A stretch of 49,290 nt of DNA, taken from assembly GCA_026392015.1 (NCBI GenBank), contig JAPLCW010000169.1, positions 1-49,290 on the forward strand, read 5' to 3'. Positions 34,166 to 42,811 of this stretch are shown here, one piece after another (positions within the stretch are counted from its first letter, which is position 1; each line of letters opens with the position of its first letter). The position numbers were made by a program, and so were the translations under genes. The stretch comes from Candidatus Auribacterota bacterium (GTDB lineage Bacteria; Auribacterota; Tritonobacteria; UBA1439). The notes under the pieces were generated by a model. It searched no databases, had not been told where the DNA came from, and saw only the letters and a program-made list of their open reading frames with translations.

Positions 34166-34305
34166 GGGGTCAAATCTTTATCCTTTACATTTTGCGGTCC
34201 CGCAGCGCAAGGCCGTATCAAAGCCGGAGAATTTGACAGTGGTTTATCCATGACAAATAGTTTGCCTTTGAGAGTCGAAGATAAGGCTGAAAGGAGGGCA
34301 GGAGA
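34166..34305 (+). promoter_or_regulatory. Leader with RAYT-end motif before the 34306 gene
   Basis: GGGGTCAAATCTTTATCCTT followed by TACATTTTG opens the leader, as in the 126-nt cassettes, but the rest matches the 31390-31543 leader. It ends with GAAAGGAGGGCAGGAGA directly before the GTG start. Confidence 0.6.
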
Positions 34306-35256
34306 GTGAAGATACTGAGGGCGGCAATTTTAAATTGGATTCTCGTGGCGGGCTTGGCCGGTTTGAGCATTGCGGGGAGCATAGATTCACCCGGAGCGCC
34401 GTCATCGGGCAGCGGGATGTACACGCTTTCTCAAATCTATGACTTCCTAAACTCGGGGACTGAGGCAACTCCCGTCTCTGGCTTTCAGGAGCCTGGCGCA
34501 GCCCCCGGCTCGACGATGAAAACCACTAAACAGATTTATGATGACATAAAGGATAAGTTTTTCGAGTGCGATACCACTGTCGCTAATGTCGAGCAGGGGA
34601 AAAAGTTCTTCTGCACTCAGTCGGGGAGCTGGGGAGTGCAGACAGGGATAGCACAATTAGTACCGACAATAACACCAACAATAACACCAACAACAACACC
34701 AACACCATATGGCGTTTACGCATCCTGCAAAGCCATCAAAACCACCACTCCCTCTGCAAACGACGGCATCTACACTATTGACCCGGATGGTTCGGGAGGA
34801 AACGCTCCGTTCGATGCCTATTGTGACATGACTGCCGACGGCGGTGGATGGACCCTCGTGGTCAGGATCAAAACCGACCTTAATCATCGATCAACAGGCG
34901 CAGTCGGAGTTCTCACTTCTCCAACTCAAACAACGAGCGCAAAATTATCCGATCCCGCCATCAATCTATTGGCGACTGAACTATTCCGCTTTAGCTGTCA
35001 TGGCTATATCGACTACTTTGACGCGAATCAAAACGACTTTGGCGCCACTAACTGCGGTAGTTCCTGTATTTTTCGTAACAAGGACACTTATTCTTCAAGC
35101 GGATGGCAAGATGGTGAGATTAATTCGTTCCATTGCGGTCTTTCCAGCTATCCTCAAAATGACAGGATAATCTACACAAATTCTGACGGTTCTTTGAACG
35201 GATGCTATAAAAATGAAGTAGGGTGGGATGGCGAGGGGATGGTATTTACACGTTAA
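34306..35256 (+). CDS. N-domain secreted protein with fibrinogen-like head
   Basis: This protein has 316 residues. GTG 34306 follows AAGGAGGGCAGGAGA. The signal peptide is MKILRAAILNWILVAGLAGL followed by SIAG. The N-domain has MYTLSQIYDFLNSGTEATPV, FQEPGAAPGSTMKTTKQIYD and FFCTQSGSWGVQTG. The linker is TITPTITPTTTPTP. The head begins [17 protein letters not shown] with YCDMTADGGGWTLVVRI. It shares LSSPTQ/LTSPTQ, SAKLSD and YFDA motifs with the 10492 gene, so these two heads form a close pair. It ends MVFTR. The gene lies just before the RAYT element, whose left end starts 8 bases after its stop. Confidence 0.86.
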   Translation: MKILRAAILNWILVAGLAGLSIAGSIDSPGAPSSGSGMYTLSQIYDFLNSGTEATPVSGFQEPGAAPGSTMKTTKQIYDDIKDKFFECDTTVANVEQGKKFFCTQSGSWGVQTGIAQLVPTITPTITPTTTPTPYGVYASCKAIKTTTPSANDGIYTIDPDGSGGNAPFDAYCDMTADGGGWTLVVRIKTDLNHRSTGAVGVLTSPTQTTSAKLSDPAINLLATELFRFSCHGYIDYFDANQNDFGATNCGSSCIFRNKDTYSSSGWQDGEINSFHCGLSSYPQNDRIIYTNSDGSLNGCYKNEVGWDGEGMVFTR

Positions 35257-35263
35257 AGGACAG

Positions 35264-36333
35264 GGGGTCAAATCTTTATCCTTGACTTTTCGTTTTTCCC
35301 TGGCAGAATAGTATCATGGCGAGACCACTCAGAATCCAATATCCCGGTGCCTATTATCACATTACCTGCCGTGGAAATGAACGGCGGAAAATCTTCGCGG
35401 ATGGTAAGGATCTGTCCCTCTTCCTGGAAAAGCTTGCTCTCTCCCTGGAAATTTATAATGTAATTCTCCTCGCGTATGTGTGCATGAGGAATCATTTCCA
35501 TCTGGTTGTGAAAACCCCCCGTGGCAATCTCTCGGAATTCATGCGCCACTTCAATATCTCGTATACAACTTCATATAACCATCGGCACCACCGTTCGGGT
35601 CATCTCTATCAGGGAAGATACAAGGCATTCTTAATTGATGCCGACAACTACCTGCGTGCGGTGTCACGGTATGTGCATCTCAATCCTGTTCGCGGAAAGG
35701 CAGCGGAAGGCAAGAGCGAGGAGGAGAAATGGCGTGGATTGATGAAATATCGTTGGAGCAGTTTGAAGGGTTATCTTTCGCCGCGAGAGCGTGTCGGGTT
35801 TCTAAGCTGTGGTGATGTATTGGATCACATGGGTGGGGACAATCATAAGGGTAGGGAGAGATATGGGGAGTTTGTGCGGATTGGATTAAAGAAGGAGTTG
35901 GAGAATCCGTTGGAATTGGGAAAAGGTCATGGCGTGGTGGGAGAGGATGAATTTATCGAGTCGATTAAGAGCAAGATAGGTAAGTGGGGGGAGGCAAGGC
36001 GCGAGCAACCAGCGCTTAGGGTATTGGGGAGATTGCTGAAACCGGATGAACTGATCGAGAAATTCCTTCGGATTGTAGGGAGGAAGAAGGAAGAGATCTG
36101 TCGCAAGGGTACGCAGTTGCCGGAGCGGGGGATGCTTATGGAGCTTCTGTACCGTTTTTGTAACTTGCCCCAGCCGGAGATCGGGAGATTGATCGGAGGG
36201 ATTGATTACAGCGCGGTGAGTCAGAGTCGCCAGAGACTGCGAAATGCATTGGCCAGAGATGCAGGGCTGAAGGCTAAGTTTGACAAAATAGTATCTTCTT
36301 TGCACGAAATGTCAAGGATAAAGATTTGACCCC
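35264..36333 (+). mobile_element. RAYT element with 29-bp inverted ends
   Basis: The left end GGGGTCAAATCTTTATCCTT plus GACTTTTCG (35264-35292) is mirrored by CGAAATGTCAAGGATAAAGA plus TTTGACCCC (36305-36333) with one mismatch. GTCAA and TTGAC within each end can pair as a small hairpin, as expected for REP-type ends. The element carries one transposase gene. The same motif, with TTTACA in place of TTGACA, opens the paralogue leaders at 3706, 6344, 10366 and 34166. Confidence 0.8.
35316..36329 (+). CDS. REP-associated tyrosine transposase (Y1/IS200-like) with C-terminal helical domain
   Basis: This protein has 337 residues. The start is ATG 35316. The N-terminal Y1 domain (about 1-140) opens MARPLRIQYPGAYYHITCRG and has the metal-binding HUH motif in CMRNHFHLVVKTP. 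The likely catalytic Tyr is in the DADNYLRAVSRYVHLNPVRG region, and GHLYQGRYKAF precedes it. These proteins nick and join single-stranded DNA at REP palindromes. The C-terminal part (about 210-330) is helical and ends with a DnaA-like helix-turn-helix pattern (YRFCNLPQPEIGRLIGGIDY, SAVSQSRQRLRN), typical of the longer RAYT subgroup. The gene is intact and so could be active on the matching motifs in the array. Confidence 0.9.
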   Translation: MARPLRIQYPGAYYHITCRGNERRKIFADGKDLSLFLEKLALSLEIYNVILLAYVCMRNHFHLVVKTPRGNLSEFMRHFNISYTTSYNHRHHRSGHLYQGRYKAFLIDADNYLRAVSRYVHLNPVRGKAAEGKSEEEKWRGLMKYRWSSLKGYLSPRERVGFLSCGDVLDHMGGDNHKGRERYGEFVRIGLKKELENPLELGKGHGVVGEDEFIESIKSKIGKWGEARREQPALRVLGRLLKPDELIEKFLRIVGRKKEEICRKGTQLPERGMLMELLYRFCNLPQPEIGRLIGGIDYSAVSQSRQRLRNALARDAGLKAKFDKIVSSLHEMSRIKI

Positions 36334-36336
36334 AAA

Positions 36337-37230
36337 ATGGAAATTTACGTCGGTCCGGCCGGCTGGGCATATGAGGATTGGAACGGCATAGTCTATCCCG
36401 AAAAGAAATCTGCAGGCTTCGACCCGCTCGCGTACCTCTCGGAATGTTTCGATTGTATCGAGATCAACAACAGCTACTACCGCATCCCGGACGCCCGCGC
36501 CTGCGCCGGATGGGTGCGCCGGGTATCGGCAAACGCGCGGTTCCGCTTCACGCTGAAACTCTACAAGGGATTCACCCATGAGATCGGCGAGTCCCAAGCT
36601 GATGACGCGGAGTCGTTCAGGAAAGGAATCGCCCCCCTGCATGACTCCGGGAGGCTTGGCTGCGTGCTCGCGCAATTCCCGTGGTCATTCAAGAATACCG
36701 CCGCCAACAGCGATTATCTGGGAGAACTCTTCGATATGTTCCGGAATATTCCGCTCGCTCTCGAGGTGCGGCACTCGAGCTGGAACAGTTCCGGGTTCTA
36801 CGAACTCCTGAGGGAACACGGAGTGGGATTTTGCAATATCGATCAGCCGCTCTTCCATGACTCGATGGGGCCTTCCGAGGCGAGCACCTCTGTGGTCGGA
36901 TATTTCCGGTTGCATGGGCAGAATCACGACAACTGGTTTCGCGAGGGCGCCGGGAGGGATGCGCGCTACGACTACCTCTATAGCGAAGAGGAGCTCGAGG
37001 GATGGCTCGCGAGAATCCGCGCCGTGAGCGCACGTGTTCCGTCCGTCTATGTGGTCATGAACAACCATTTCAAGGGGAAAGCGGTATGCAACGCACTCCA
37101 GATCAAGGCACGACTCACCGGGAGCGCGGTCCGGGTCCCGCCGCCCCTCCTTTCCACGTATCCACAGCTACAGAAGATCCGTGCCTCTCAGGGCGGGCAG
37201 GCAGAGCTTTTTGAAGAAGGCATGCACTGA
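36337..37230 (+). CDS. DUF72 family protein
   Basis: This protein has 297 residues, starting at an ATG just 3 bases after the RAYT right end. It begins MEIYVGPAGWAYEDWNGIVY, the usual DUF72 (YecE-like) opening, with IEINNSYYRIP, FRFTLKLYKGFTH, LGCVLAQFPWSFK, LALEVRHSSW, YFRLHGQN and VYVVMNNHFKGKAVCNAL in the expected order. DUF72 proteins have a TIM-barrel-like fold of unknown role. The ribosome binding site is not visible, because the insertion sits where it should be. The final 35 residues are a variable tail. Expression may now depend on the transposase transcript. Confidence 0.88.
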   Translation: MEIYVGPAGWAYEDWNGIVYPEKKSAGFDPLAYLSECFDCIEINNSYYRIPDARACAGWVRRVSANARFRFTLKLYKGFTHEIGESQADDAESFRKGIAPLHDSGRLGCVLAQFPWSFKNTAANSDYLGELFDMFRNIPLALEVRHSSWNSSGFYELLREHGVGFCNIDQPLFHDSMGPSEASTSVVGYFRLHGQNHDNWFREGAGRDARYDYLYSEEELEGWLARIRAVSARVPSVYVVMNNHFKGKAVCNALQIKARLTGSAVRVPPPLLSTYPQLQKIRASQGGQAELFEEGMH

Positions 37231-37979
37231 CCCGCATCTTCTCCGTCGGTTATCTCCCCAGGTTGCAGCATAATTGCTATGCCAACATGAGCAGCCTATT
37301 GCATCATTATGCTTACGTGACATACCCCATGGAGAGAGGGGATTGAGGGTAGATGGATTACGGTAACTGGTCCCCATTTTGCTGAGGGCGGCACTTCTGT
37401 CAACACCACTTTGAAATGTATCTTATTCCATCGGTTTGAAAGTTCCCTTTTCTTCGTCTTCTTCTTGTTTATTCAAGTCACCGGAGGGACATCTTGGGCC
37501 GAAAGCGATCATAGTGCGTTCATAAAGACATGTAGACACACACTTCTCATCATCCCCTTCCTACTGTAGTGAATCTAACACTTCTTGGCATATATGCTGT
37601 CATTCCCGCGCAAGCGGGAATCCAGAAAATTTGCTCCAGGGCATGGATCCCCGCCTGCCTGCGCGAAGCCGCTTCGGCATAGGCAGGCTTTCGGGGGGAT
37701 GACAAAAGTAAAGGGACTTATGACTCACTACACTACCTCCCCCTTCAGAGGGGGAGGATCTGATTTGTATGATCAGAGGGGCTTTAGCAAGCGAATGGTA
37801 TTTCAAACCTCTCTGCAACATTGAAACAGCACCTCCCTGTTTGCAGGCAAGCTGATCTTTCTCCCTTGCGCGGAATTAGTTAGAAATAATTGGATTGACC
37901 AAGTCAGGTCTTTTTGGTAGGGTACCTGCAACTATTGTGCTCCGGATTATGTAATTGAACCGAGCGATGAGGGATAGGG
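37231..37979. other. Gene-free spacer
   Basis: Apart from the MITE-like repeat at 37563-37735 and a small CTCCCCCTTCAGAGGGGGAG hairpin (37737-37756), I see no gene, RNA or promoter that I can support. Confidence 0.5.
37563..37735. mobile_element. MITE-like repeat, second family, copy 1
   Basis: It starts ACTGTAGTGAATCTAACACT and ends GACTCACTACACTA-like sequence. Its interior is GTCATTCCCGCGCAAGCGGG and a matching CCCCGCC..GGGGGATGAC arm. The partner copy is at 39278-39416. No coding content. Confidence 0.6.
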
Positions 37980-38465
37980 GTGATCGACAGGGTTCTTGAA
38001 GAAGAGATTTCAGAACTACAGGGGATTCTAATTCTCTGGAACAAAATCTGTGTATGCGTTAAAGAATCAAGAAAGAGCCCCGGCATTGCCGAGGGCCAGG
38101 AGAGGGCCTTCCTTGATCTCCGTAACGAAATTATAGGGCGCTATCCCACTCTCATTGAAAGGCTTGAGATCGCTGCATCGGAAGGCGATGCAATGCGCCA
38201 TTTTTTGGACCGTTTCAGTTCGCTGGCGCCCATTCGAACGATCTCTCAGATGCAGTGGAGGAGGATCGAAGAGGAGATAGGCACCCTCGACGCGGGGCTG
38301 CAAAGATTACAGGGGGTATTGCAATCCCGTACAGAGGCTATTGCGCAATCGAGTGGTGCGCGGCTCCTGGCGCGCCGGGTGTTCTTATCGTGGATTTTTA
38401 AGCTGCTGTACCTGGTGTGCGGCATTGTGATTTTCCTTATTGTATTGGGAAGGATTTTGAGATAG
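37980..38465 (+). CDS. Small hypothetical protein with C-terminal membrane segment
   Basis: This protein has 161 residues from GTG 37980, after GATGAGGGATAGGG. I do not recognise it. Residues 1-130 are highly charged and probably helical or coiled coil (ERAFLDLRNEIIGRYPTLIE, QWRRIEEEIGTLDAGLQRLQ). Residues about 133-158 form one hydrophobic segment (FKLLYLVCGIVIFLIVLG) ending in Arg, so it is a tail-anchored-type membrane protein with a cytoplasmic head. It has no obvious partner; the HU-like gene starts 108 bases later. Confidence 0.6.
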   Translation: MIDRVLEEEISELQGILILWNKICVCVKESRKSPGIAEGQERAFLDLRNEIIGRYPTLIERLEIAASEGDAMRHFLDRFSSLAPIRTISQMQWRRIEEEIGTLDAGLQRLQGVLQSRTEAIAQSSGARLLARRVFLSWIFKLLYLVCGIVIFLIVLGRILR

Positions 38466-38573
38466 ACTGGAAATAATCGGATGGATAGAACGTAATGCTT
38501 TCCAAAGCAACGGGATCCATCCGCGCAGTGGATAGATTGGAACATGGGCTGGATGCAATAAGAAGGAGGGAGA

Positions 38574-38858
38574 ATGACAAAAAGAGAACTTGCGATCAGG
38601 ATTTCGAACGAAATGAAATTGACGCAACTGGCGGTGAAACAGGTGATCCAGAAGACGCTTGATTACATCGTGGAGAGCCTCGCGAACGGAGAGACTGTCG
38701 AGCTCAGGAATTTCGGCGTCTTCAAGGTCCGCACGAGAAAGGCGCGCCTGGGGCGCAATCCCAATAAACCGGAACAGGAAGTCCGCATCCCCGCCAAGCG
38801 CGTTCCTGACTTCAAGCCGGGAAGAATAATGAAGGAGAAGGTCGAGAAGCCGCTCTAG
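38574..38858 (+). CDS. HU/IHF family DNA-binding protein
   Basis: This protein has 94 residues, the usual size, with ATG 38574 after AAGGAGGGAGA. It starts MTKRELAIRISNEMKLTQLA and has the typical beta-arm region VELRNFGVFKVRTRKARLGR followed by NPNKPEQEVRIPAKRVPDFKPG. The Pro-containing tip (RNPNKP) is the residue set that intercalates and bends DNA. Whether it is HU or IHF cannot be told from one gene. It compacts DNA and may help regulation or recombination. It is transcribed alone and followed by a repeat-rich spacer. Confidence 0.93.
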   Translation: MTKRELAIRISNEMKLTQLAVKQVIQKTLDYIVESLANGETVELRNFGVFKVRTRKARLGRNPNKPEQEVRIPAKRVPDFKPGRIMKEKVEKPL

Positions 38859-38943
38859 GGAGGGGAACCACCCGCCGACAACGGACAATGTCTGCAGAGC
38901 GTGAGAAGATCATGCTCATGGCGGACTGACGGAGGCCCTGACC

Positions 38944-38985
38944 CCTCGGTGGTTGGGGCCTGCGTGTGTTACGGCCTAACCGAGG
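38944..38985. repeat. Strong hairpin in the spacer after the HU-like gene
   Basis: CCTCGGTGGTTGGGGCC pairs with GGCCTAACCGAGG around a TGCGTGTGTTAC loop. There is no T-run. It may be the end of an mRNA or a structured RNA. I tested and rejected a tRNA fold. Confidence 0.45.
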
Positions 38986-39049
38986 CGTGGAGCGGGATAA
39001 CCCGGCGCTATCATCAAGGCCGCACCTGATTTTATCTGTGTGTATCCGG

Positions 39050-39260
39050 GCTGTATCTTGTGTTCATCTGTGGTGCACGTTAAAGTTCTAACGGGCGTCA
39101 CAGATATACACAGATAGAAAAAGATGAACCTAGCCTGGATTATTCATCAGATGCATAAAAGAGCAATTCTAAAAGTCTAACATATGTAACCGCAGATTGC
39201 GCGGATTGGGCGGATTACACAAGAGAATCCGCGTAATCCGCGGTTAAAACATTAAAGGTT
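39050..39260. repeat. Spacer repeat of the CGCGGATT family
   Basis: ATAACAGATATACACAGAT-type and CCGCAGATTGCGCGGATTGG..CCGCGTAATCCGCGGTTAAA text recurs at 42640-43110 and 48710-49010. It is non-coding and full of short inverted repeats. Confidence 0.55.
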
Positions 39261-39277
39261 GGTGAATAGAGCAGGCT

Positions 39278-39416
39278 AGTGTAGTGAGTCTAACACTTCT
39301 TGACATAGATGCTGTCATTCCCGCGCAGGCGGGAATCCAGAAAATTCCCTCCAGGGTCTGGATCCCCGCCTGCGCGGGGATGACAAAAGTAAAGGGACTT
39401 GTGACTCACTGCACTG
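39278..39416. mobile_element. MITE-like repeat, second family, copy 2
   Basis: It starts AGTGTAGTGAGTCTAACACT and ends TGACTCACTGCACT, with GTCATTCCCGCGCAGGCGGG and CCCCGCCTGCGCGGGGATGA arms inside. It is 139 bp against 173 bp at 37563, the difference lying in the inner arm. Confidence 0.6.
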
Positions 39417-39568
39417 GATAGTGAGTAAGATTGCGCGGGACAAGTCCATCTGCATGCAGGCTTAATTATCAATCCGCGTGTTGCACGGATGCACTGAATG
39501 CAAAGTAGAATTATGTGTGCGGGAGTCCCCCTTCTTCAAGAGAGTGGGATGGATCGAGAGGGCGTACT

Positions 39569-40834
39569 ATGAAGATACAGCGGCCGCGAGGCACGGCGGA
39601 TATCCTCCCCGAGGAGGTCGCGCGCTGGCATTTTGTTGAAGACACGGTCCGGCGTGTTGCCGCGCTCTATAATTATCGGGAGATCCGAACTCCGATTTTT
39701 GAAAGCACCGAGCTCTTTATCAAGAGCGAGGGGGAATCGACGGATATTGTGAGCAAACAGATGTACACATTCCAGGACCGTGGGGACCGCAGCCTCACTC
39801 TTCGTCCGGAGATGACGCCGAACGTGATCAGGGCGTATCTGGAGCACTCTCTCAATCAGAAGGAAAAGCTCACCAAGCTCTACTATCTGGGACCGATATT
39901 CCGGTACGAGAAGCCCCAGGCCGGACGCTATCGCCAGCACCACCAGTTCGGAGTCGAAGCGATCGGGTGCGCGGAGCCGGCTCTGGATGCGGAGCTTGTG
40001 GAAATGATAATGTATTTTTACGGAGAGCTTGGGCTTGCCGGATTAAAGGCAGTCGTCAATAGCGTGGGTTGCACGCAATGCCGCCCCGGATACAGCGCGC
40101 TGTTGAGGAACTACCTGAAAACAAAACTGCAAGAGCTGTGCGCCGATTGCCAGAGGCGAACGGAGGTGAACCCCCTGCGGGTTTTTGACTGCAAGCAGCC
40201 CCTCTGCGCGGCGGCCATCAGCCAGGCTCCCAGGGTGAGCGATAATCTTTGCGACACGTGCAGCGGCCATTTCCGCACTTTCTGCGCCCTCCTGGAAGAG
40301 TCGGGAATAGCGTACACGGTCAAGCCGGAGCTTGTTCGGGGACTCGACTACTATACGCGCACGGCGTTCGAAATAATTTCAGAGGATCTGGGCGCGCAGA
40401 ACGCTGTCGGTGGCGGAGGACGCTATGACGATCTGATCGAATCGCTCGGCGGCCCTTCTGTGCCGGCCATCGGCTTCGGCACCGGCATCGAGAGGATACT
40501 TATGATCATGGAGGAGAGGGGCGTCACTTTTCCCACGGCGGGCGGCGGTGCGGTGAGCGTTGCCGTCTGGGAAGAGGAGTGCGCGCGCGCGGGGAGGGGG
40601 GTGCTCCGGTCGCTGCGGCGGGCGGGCATAGGAGCGGAAATGGATTTCTGTCACGGGAGCCTGAAATCTCAGCTCCGGCGCGCCCACAAGTCGGGCAGTC
40701 CGTTCGTGCTCGTCCTGGGGAGGGACGAACTCTCGAGGGGAATGGTGAAGATAAAGGAAATGAGCACGGGCAGCGAGCAGGAGGTCTCCCTGGAAAAGGT
40801 GGGAGAGACGCTGAAGGGAAACATAACGAAATGA
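39569..40834 (+). CDS. hisS: Histidyl-tRNA synthetase
   Basis: This protein has 421 residues. ATG 39569 follows GAGAGGG; an in-frame ATG at 39515 lacks a site and adds non-conserved residues. It charges tRNA-His in the cytoplasm. Class II motifs are clear: RPRGTADILPEEVARW at the start, LRPEMTPNVIRAYLEH (motif 2 entry), YYLGPIFRYEKPQAGRYRQH, the histidine signature VRGLDYYTRTAFEI and motif 3 IGFGTGIERILM. The C-terminal anticodon-binding domain follows from about residue 325. Its TGA overlaps the aspS ATG by 4 bases (ATGA), so the two synthetases are translationally coupled. Confidence 0.97.
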   Translation: MKIQRPRGTADILPEEVARWHFVEDTVRRVAALYNYREIRTPIFESTELFIKSEGESTDIVSKQMYTFQDRGDRSLTLRPEMTPNVIRAYLEHSLNQKEKLTKLYYLGPIFRYEKPQAGRYRQHHQFGVEAIGCAEPALDAELVEMIMYFYGELGLAGLKAVVNSVGCTQCRPGYSALLRNYLKTKLQELCADCQRRTEVNPLRVFDCKQPLCAAAISQAPRVSDNLCDTCSGHFRTFCALLEESGIAYTVKPELVRGLDYYTRTAFEIISEDLGAQNAVGGGGRYDDLIESLGGPSVPAIGFGTGIERILMIMEERGVTFPTAGGGAVSVAVWEEECARAGRGVLRSLRRAGIGAEMDFCHGSLKSQLRRAHKSGSPFVLVLGRDELSRGMVKIKEMSTGSEQEVSLEKVGETLKGNITK

Positions 40835-42612
40835 AAGAAATATTCACACATCATATGCGCACGCACACCTGCGGGGAACTGAGGGTTGCGCACATCGGCA
40901 CCCGGGCAACCCTCTGCGGGTGGGTGCATCGCCGGAGAGATCATGGGGGGCTCATTTTTATCGACCTCCGTGACCGGTGGGGACTCACACAGGTGGTATT
41001 CAACCCGCAGATTGCGCCCGGCACGCACACCGCGGCGGAGGGGTTGAGGAATGAGTACGTCATCGCGGTCGCCGGCACGGTCCGGGAAAGACCTGAGGGA
41101 ACCGAGAATCCCAAATTGGCGACGGGCGCGGTGGAGATGGTGGCGGAGGAACTGACCGTTTTCTCCCGCTCCCAGCCGCCGCCGTTTTCCATCGAGATCG
41201 ATGAAGAGGTAGGTGAGGAGGTGAGGTTAAAATACCGCTACCTCGACCTGCGTCGCCCCGCGTTACAGCAGGCGCTCGAGCTGCGGCACCGCGTGATGAT
41301 TGAAACGCGGAATTATTTCGATTCGAACGGATTCCTTGAGATTGAAACCCCGATCCTCACGAAGAGTACACCCGAGGGTGCGAGGGACTACCTCGTCCCC
41401 AGCAGGACTCAGCCGGGAAGTTTCTTTGCGCTTCCCCAGTCCCCTCAGCTTCTGAAGCAGCTTCTCATGATCGGCGGGATGGAGAGGTATTTCCAGATAT
41501 GCAAGTGTTTCAGGGACGAGGACCTGAGGGCGGACCGTCAGCCCGAATTTACCCAGATCGACATGGAGATGAGTTTCGTCCGCGAGGAGGATATTTTTAG
41601 CGTGGTGGAGGGGCTCATGGCGCGGGTCTTCAAAGCAGCCGCGGGCGTTGAGCTTGCCATCCCCTTCCCGCGCATGACGCACGAAGAGGCGCTTGATCGT
41701 TTCGGAACGGATAAGCCGGATTGCCGGTTCGGCCTGGAATTAAAGGATATGACGGAGCTGCTGCGCGGGACCGCTTTCAAGTCGTTTGACTCGGCAATCG
41801 TGGCGGGTGGGCGCGTGAAGGGCATGGCGGTCCCCGGGGGCGGCTCATTTTCAAGAAGCAAGCTTGACGAGCTCACGCGCATGGCGGTCCAGTGCGGCGC
41901 AAAGGGGCTCGCATGGTTCAAGGTTCGGGCAGACGGCCTCGAGTCGCCCATTGCAAAATTTTTCAACGCGGGGCAGCTCTCCGGAATGAGGCAGGGGCTC
42001 GGCGGGGCTGAAGGGGATCTCCTTCTGCTCGTCGCGGATAGACTGGCCATGGTCAACGCCTGCCTCTCCATGATCCGATGTCATCTCGGCCGCGAGTTGA
42101 GCCTCATGGAACAGAAGGGCTTCAATCTATTATGGGTGATTGATTTCCCCCTCTTTGTCTACAACGAGGAGGAAAAAAGGTTCGAGAGCGAGCACCACCC
42201 GTTCACCGCCCCCCGGGATGAGGATATCCAGCTCCTCGAGAGCAATCCACTTGCGGTGCGCTCTTCTTCATACGACCTCGTGCTGAACGGGTACGAGATT
42301 GCGAGCGGAAGCGTGAGAATCCATGACGAGGCGCTCCAGCACACGATCTTCAGGCTCCTCAAATTGGACGAGAATATTATCAGGGAGAGGTTCGGTTTTT
42401 TCCTTGAGGCGTTCCGTTATGGCGTCCCGCCGCACGCGGGGATCGCGATAGGGCTGGACAGGCTCGTGATGATCATGGCCGGGCGGGAGAGCATCAGAGA
42501 GGTGATCGGTTTCCCCAAGACACAGAAGGCCTCCTGTCTCATGACAGGTTCTCCCTCACCGGTGAGCCCCGAACAGCTCAAGGAGCTGAGCATAAAAATA
42601 GTTGAGGAGTGA
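40831..42612 (+). CDS. aspS: Aspartyl-tRNA synthetase, probably non-discriminating
   Basis: This protein has 594 residues, the size of bacterial AspRS. ATG 40831 overlaps the hisS stop. The N-terminal OB domain has CGWVHRRRDHGGLIFIDLRD, followed by the catalytic core (ETPILTKSTPEGARDYLVPS, PQSPQLLKQLLMIGG, FRDEDLRADRQPEFTQIDME), the bacterial GAD insert (about 310-420) and motif 3 GIAIGLDRLVMIMAG. His38 replaces the Leu found in E. coli AspRS. In Pseudomonas-type enzymes this His goes with misacylation of tRNA-Asn, which GatCAB then amidates (family knowledge). Loss of specificity is therefore likely but not shown. Confidence 0.96.
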   Translation: MKEIFTHHMRTHTCGELRVAHIGTRATLCGWVHRRRDHGGLIFIDLRDRWGLTQVVFNPQIAPGTHTAAEGLRNEYVIAVAGTVRERPEGTENPKLATGAVEMVAEELTVFSRSQPPPFSIEIDEEVGEEVRLKYRYLDLRRPALQQALELRHRVMIETRNYFDSNGFLEIETPILTKSTPEGARDYLVPSRTQPGSFFALPQSPQLLKQLLMIGGMERYFQICKCFRDEDLRADRQPEFTQIDMEMSFVREEDIFSVVEGLMARVFKAAAGVELAIPFPRMTHEEALDRFGTDKPDCRFGLELKDMTELLRGTAFKSFDSAIVAGGRVKGMAVPGGGSFSRSKLDELTRMAVQCGAKGLAWFKVRADGLESPIAKFFNAGQLSGMRQGLGGAEGDLLLLVADRLAMVNACLSMIRCHLGRELSLMEQKGFNLLWVIDFPLFVYNEEEKRFESEHHPFTAPRDEDIQLLESNPLAVRSSSYDLVLNGYEIASGSVRIHDEALQHTIFRLLKLDENIIRERFGFFLEAFRYGVPPHAGIAIGLDRLVMIMAGRESIREVIGFPKTQKASCLMTGSPSPVSPEQLKELSIKIVEE

Positions 42613-42811
42613 AAGCAAAAATCCGATTATCACTCGGAGTGCGCTGATAAAAGGGTTGTAACCAAAACGTTCTAACCGCAGATTGCGCAGATTTCGCAGA
42701 TTAGAAAAGCTGAATGGATAGTCATTACGAATGAAAATGGATGGACACGGCAGCTTAAATGAGAAGCAGGTAGTTTTAAACGTTTTGTCGTTGTTTTAAT
42801 CCGCGCAATCG

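Noticed and set aside
468..35256. Disulfide that co-varies between N-domain cysteines
   Set aside because: The two common cysteines (FxxC and FFC) do not change together: several copies keep one and lack the other.
468..35256. Cell-wall sorting or type 9 secretion tags on the paralogues
   Set aside because: No LPXTG, PEP-CTERM or conserved C-terminal sorting domain is visible; the heads run to the end of each protein.
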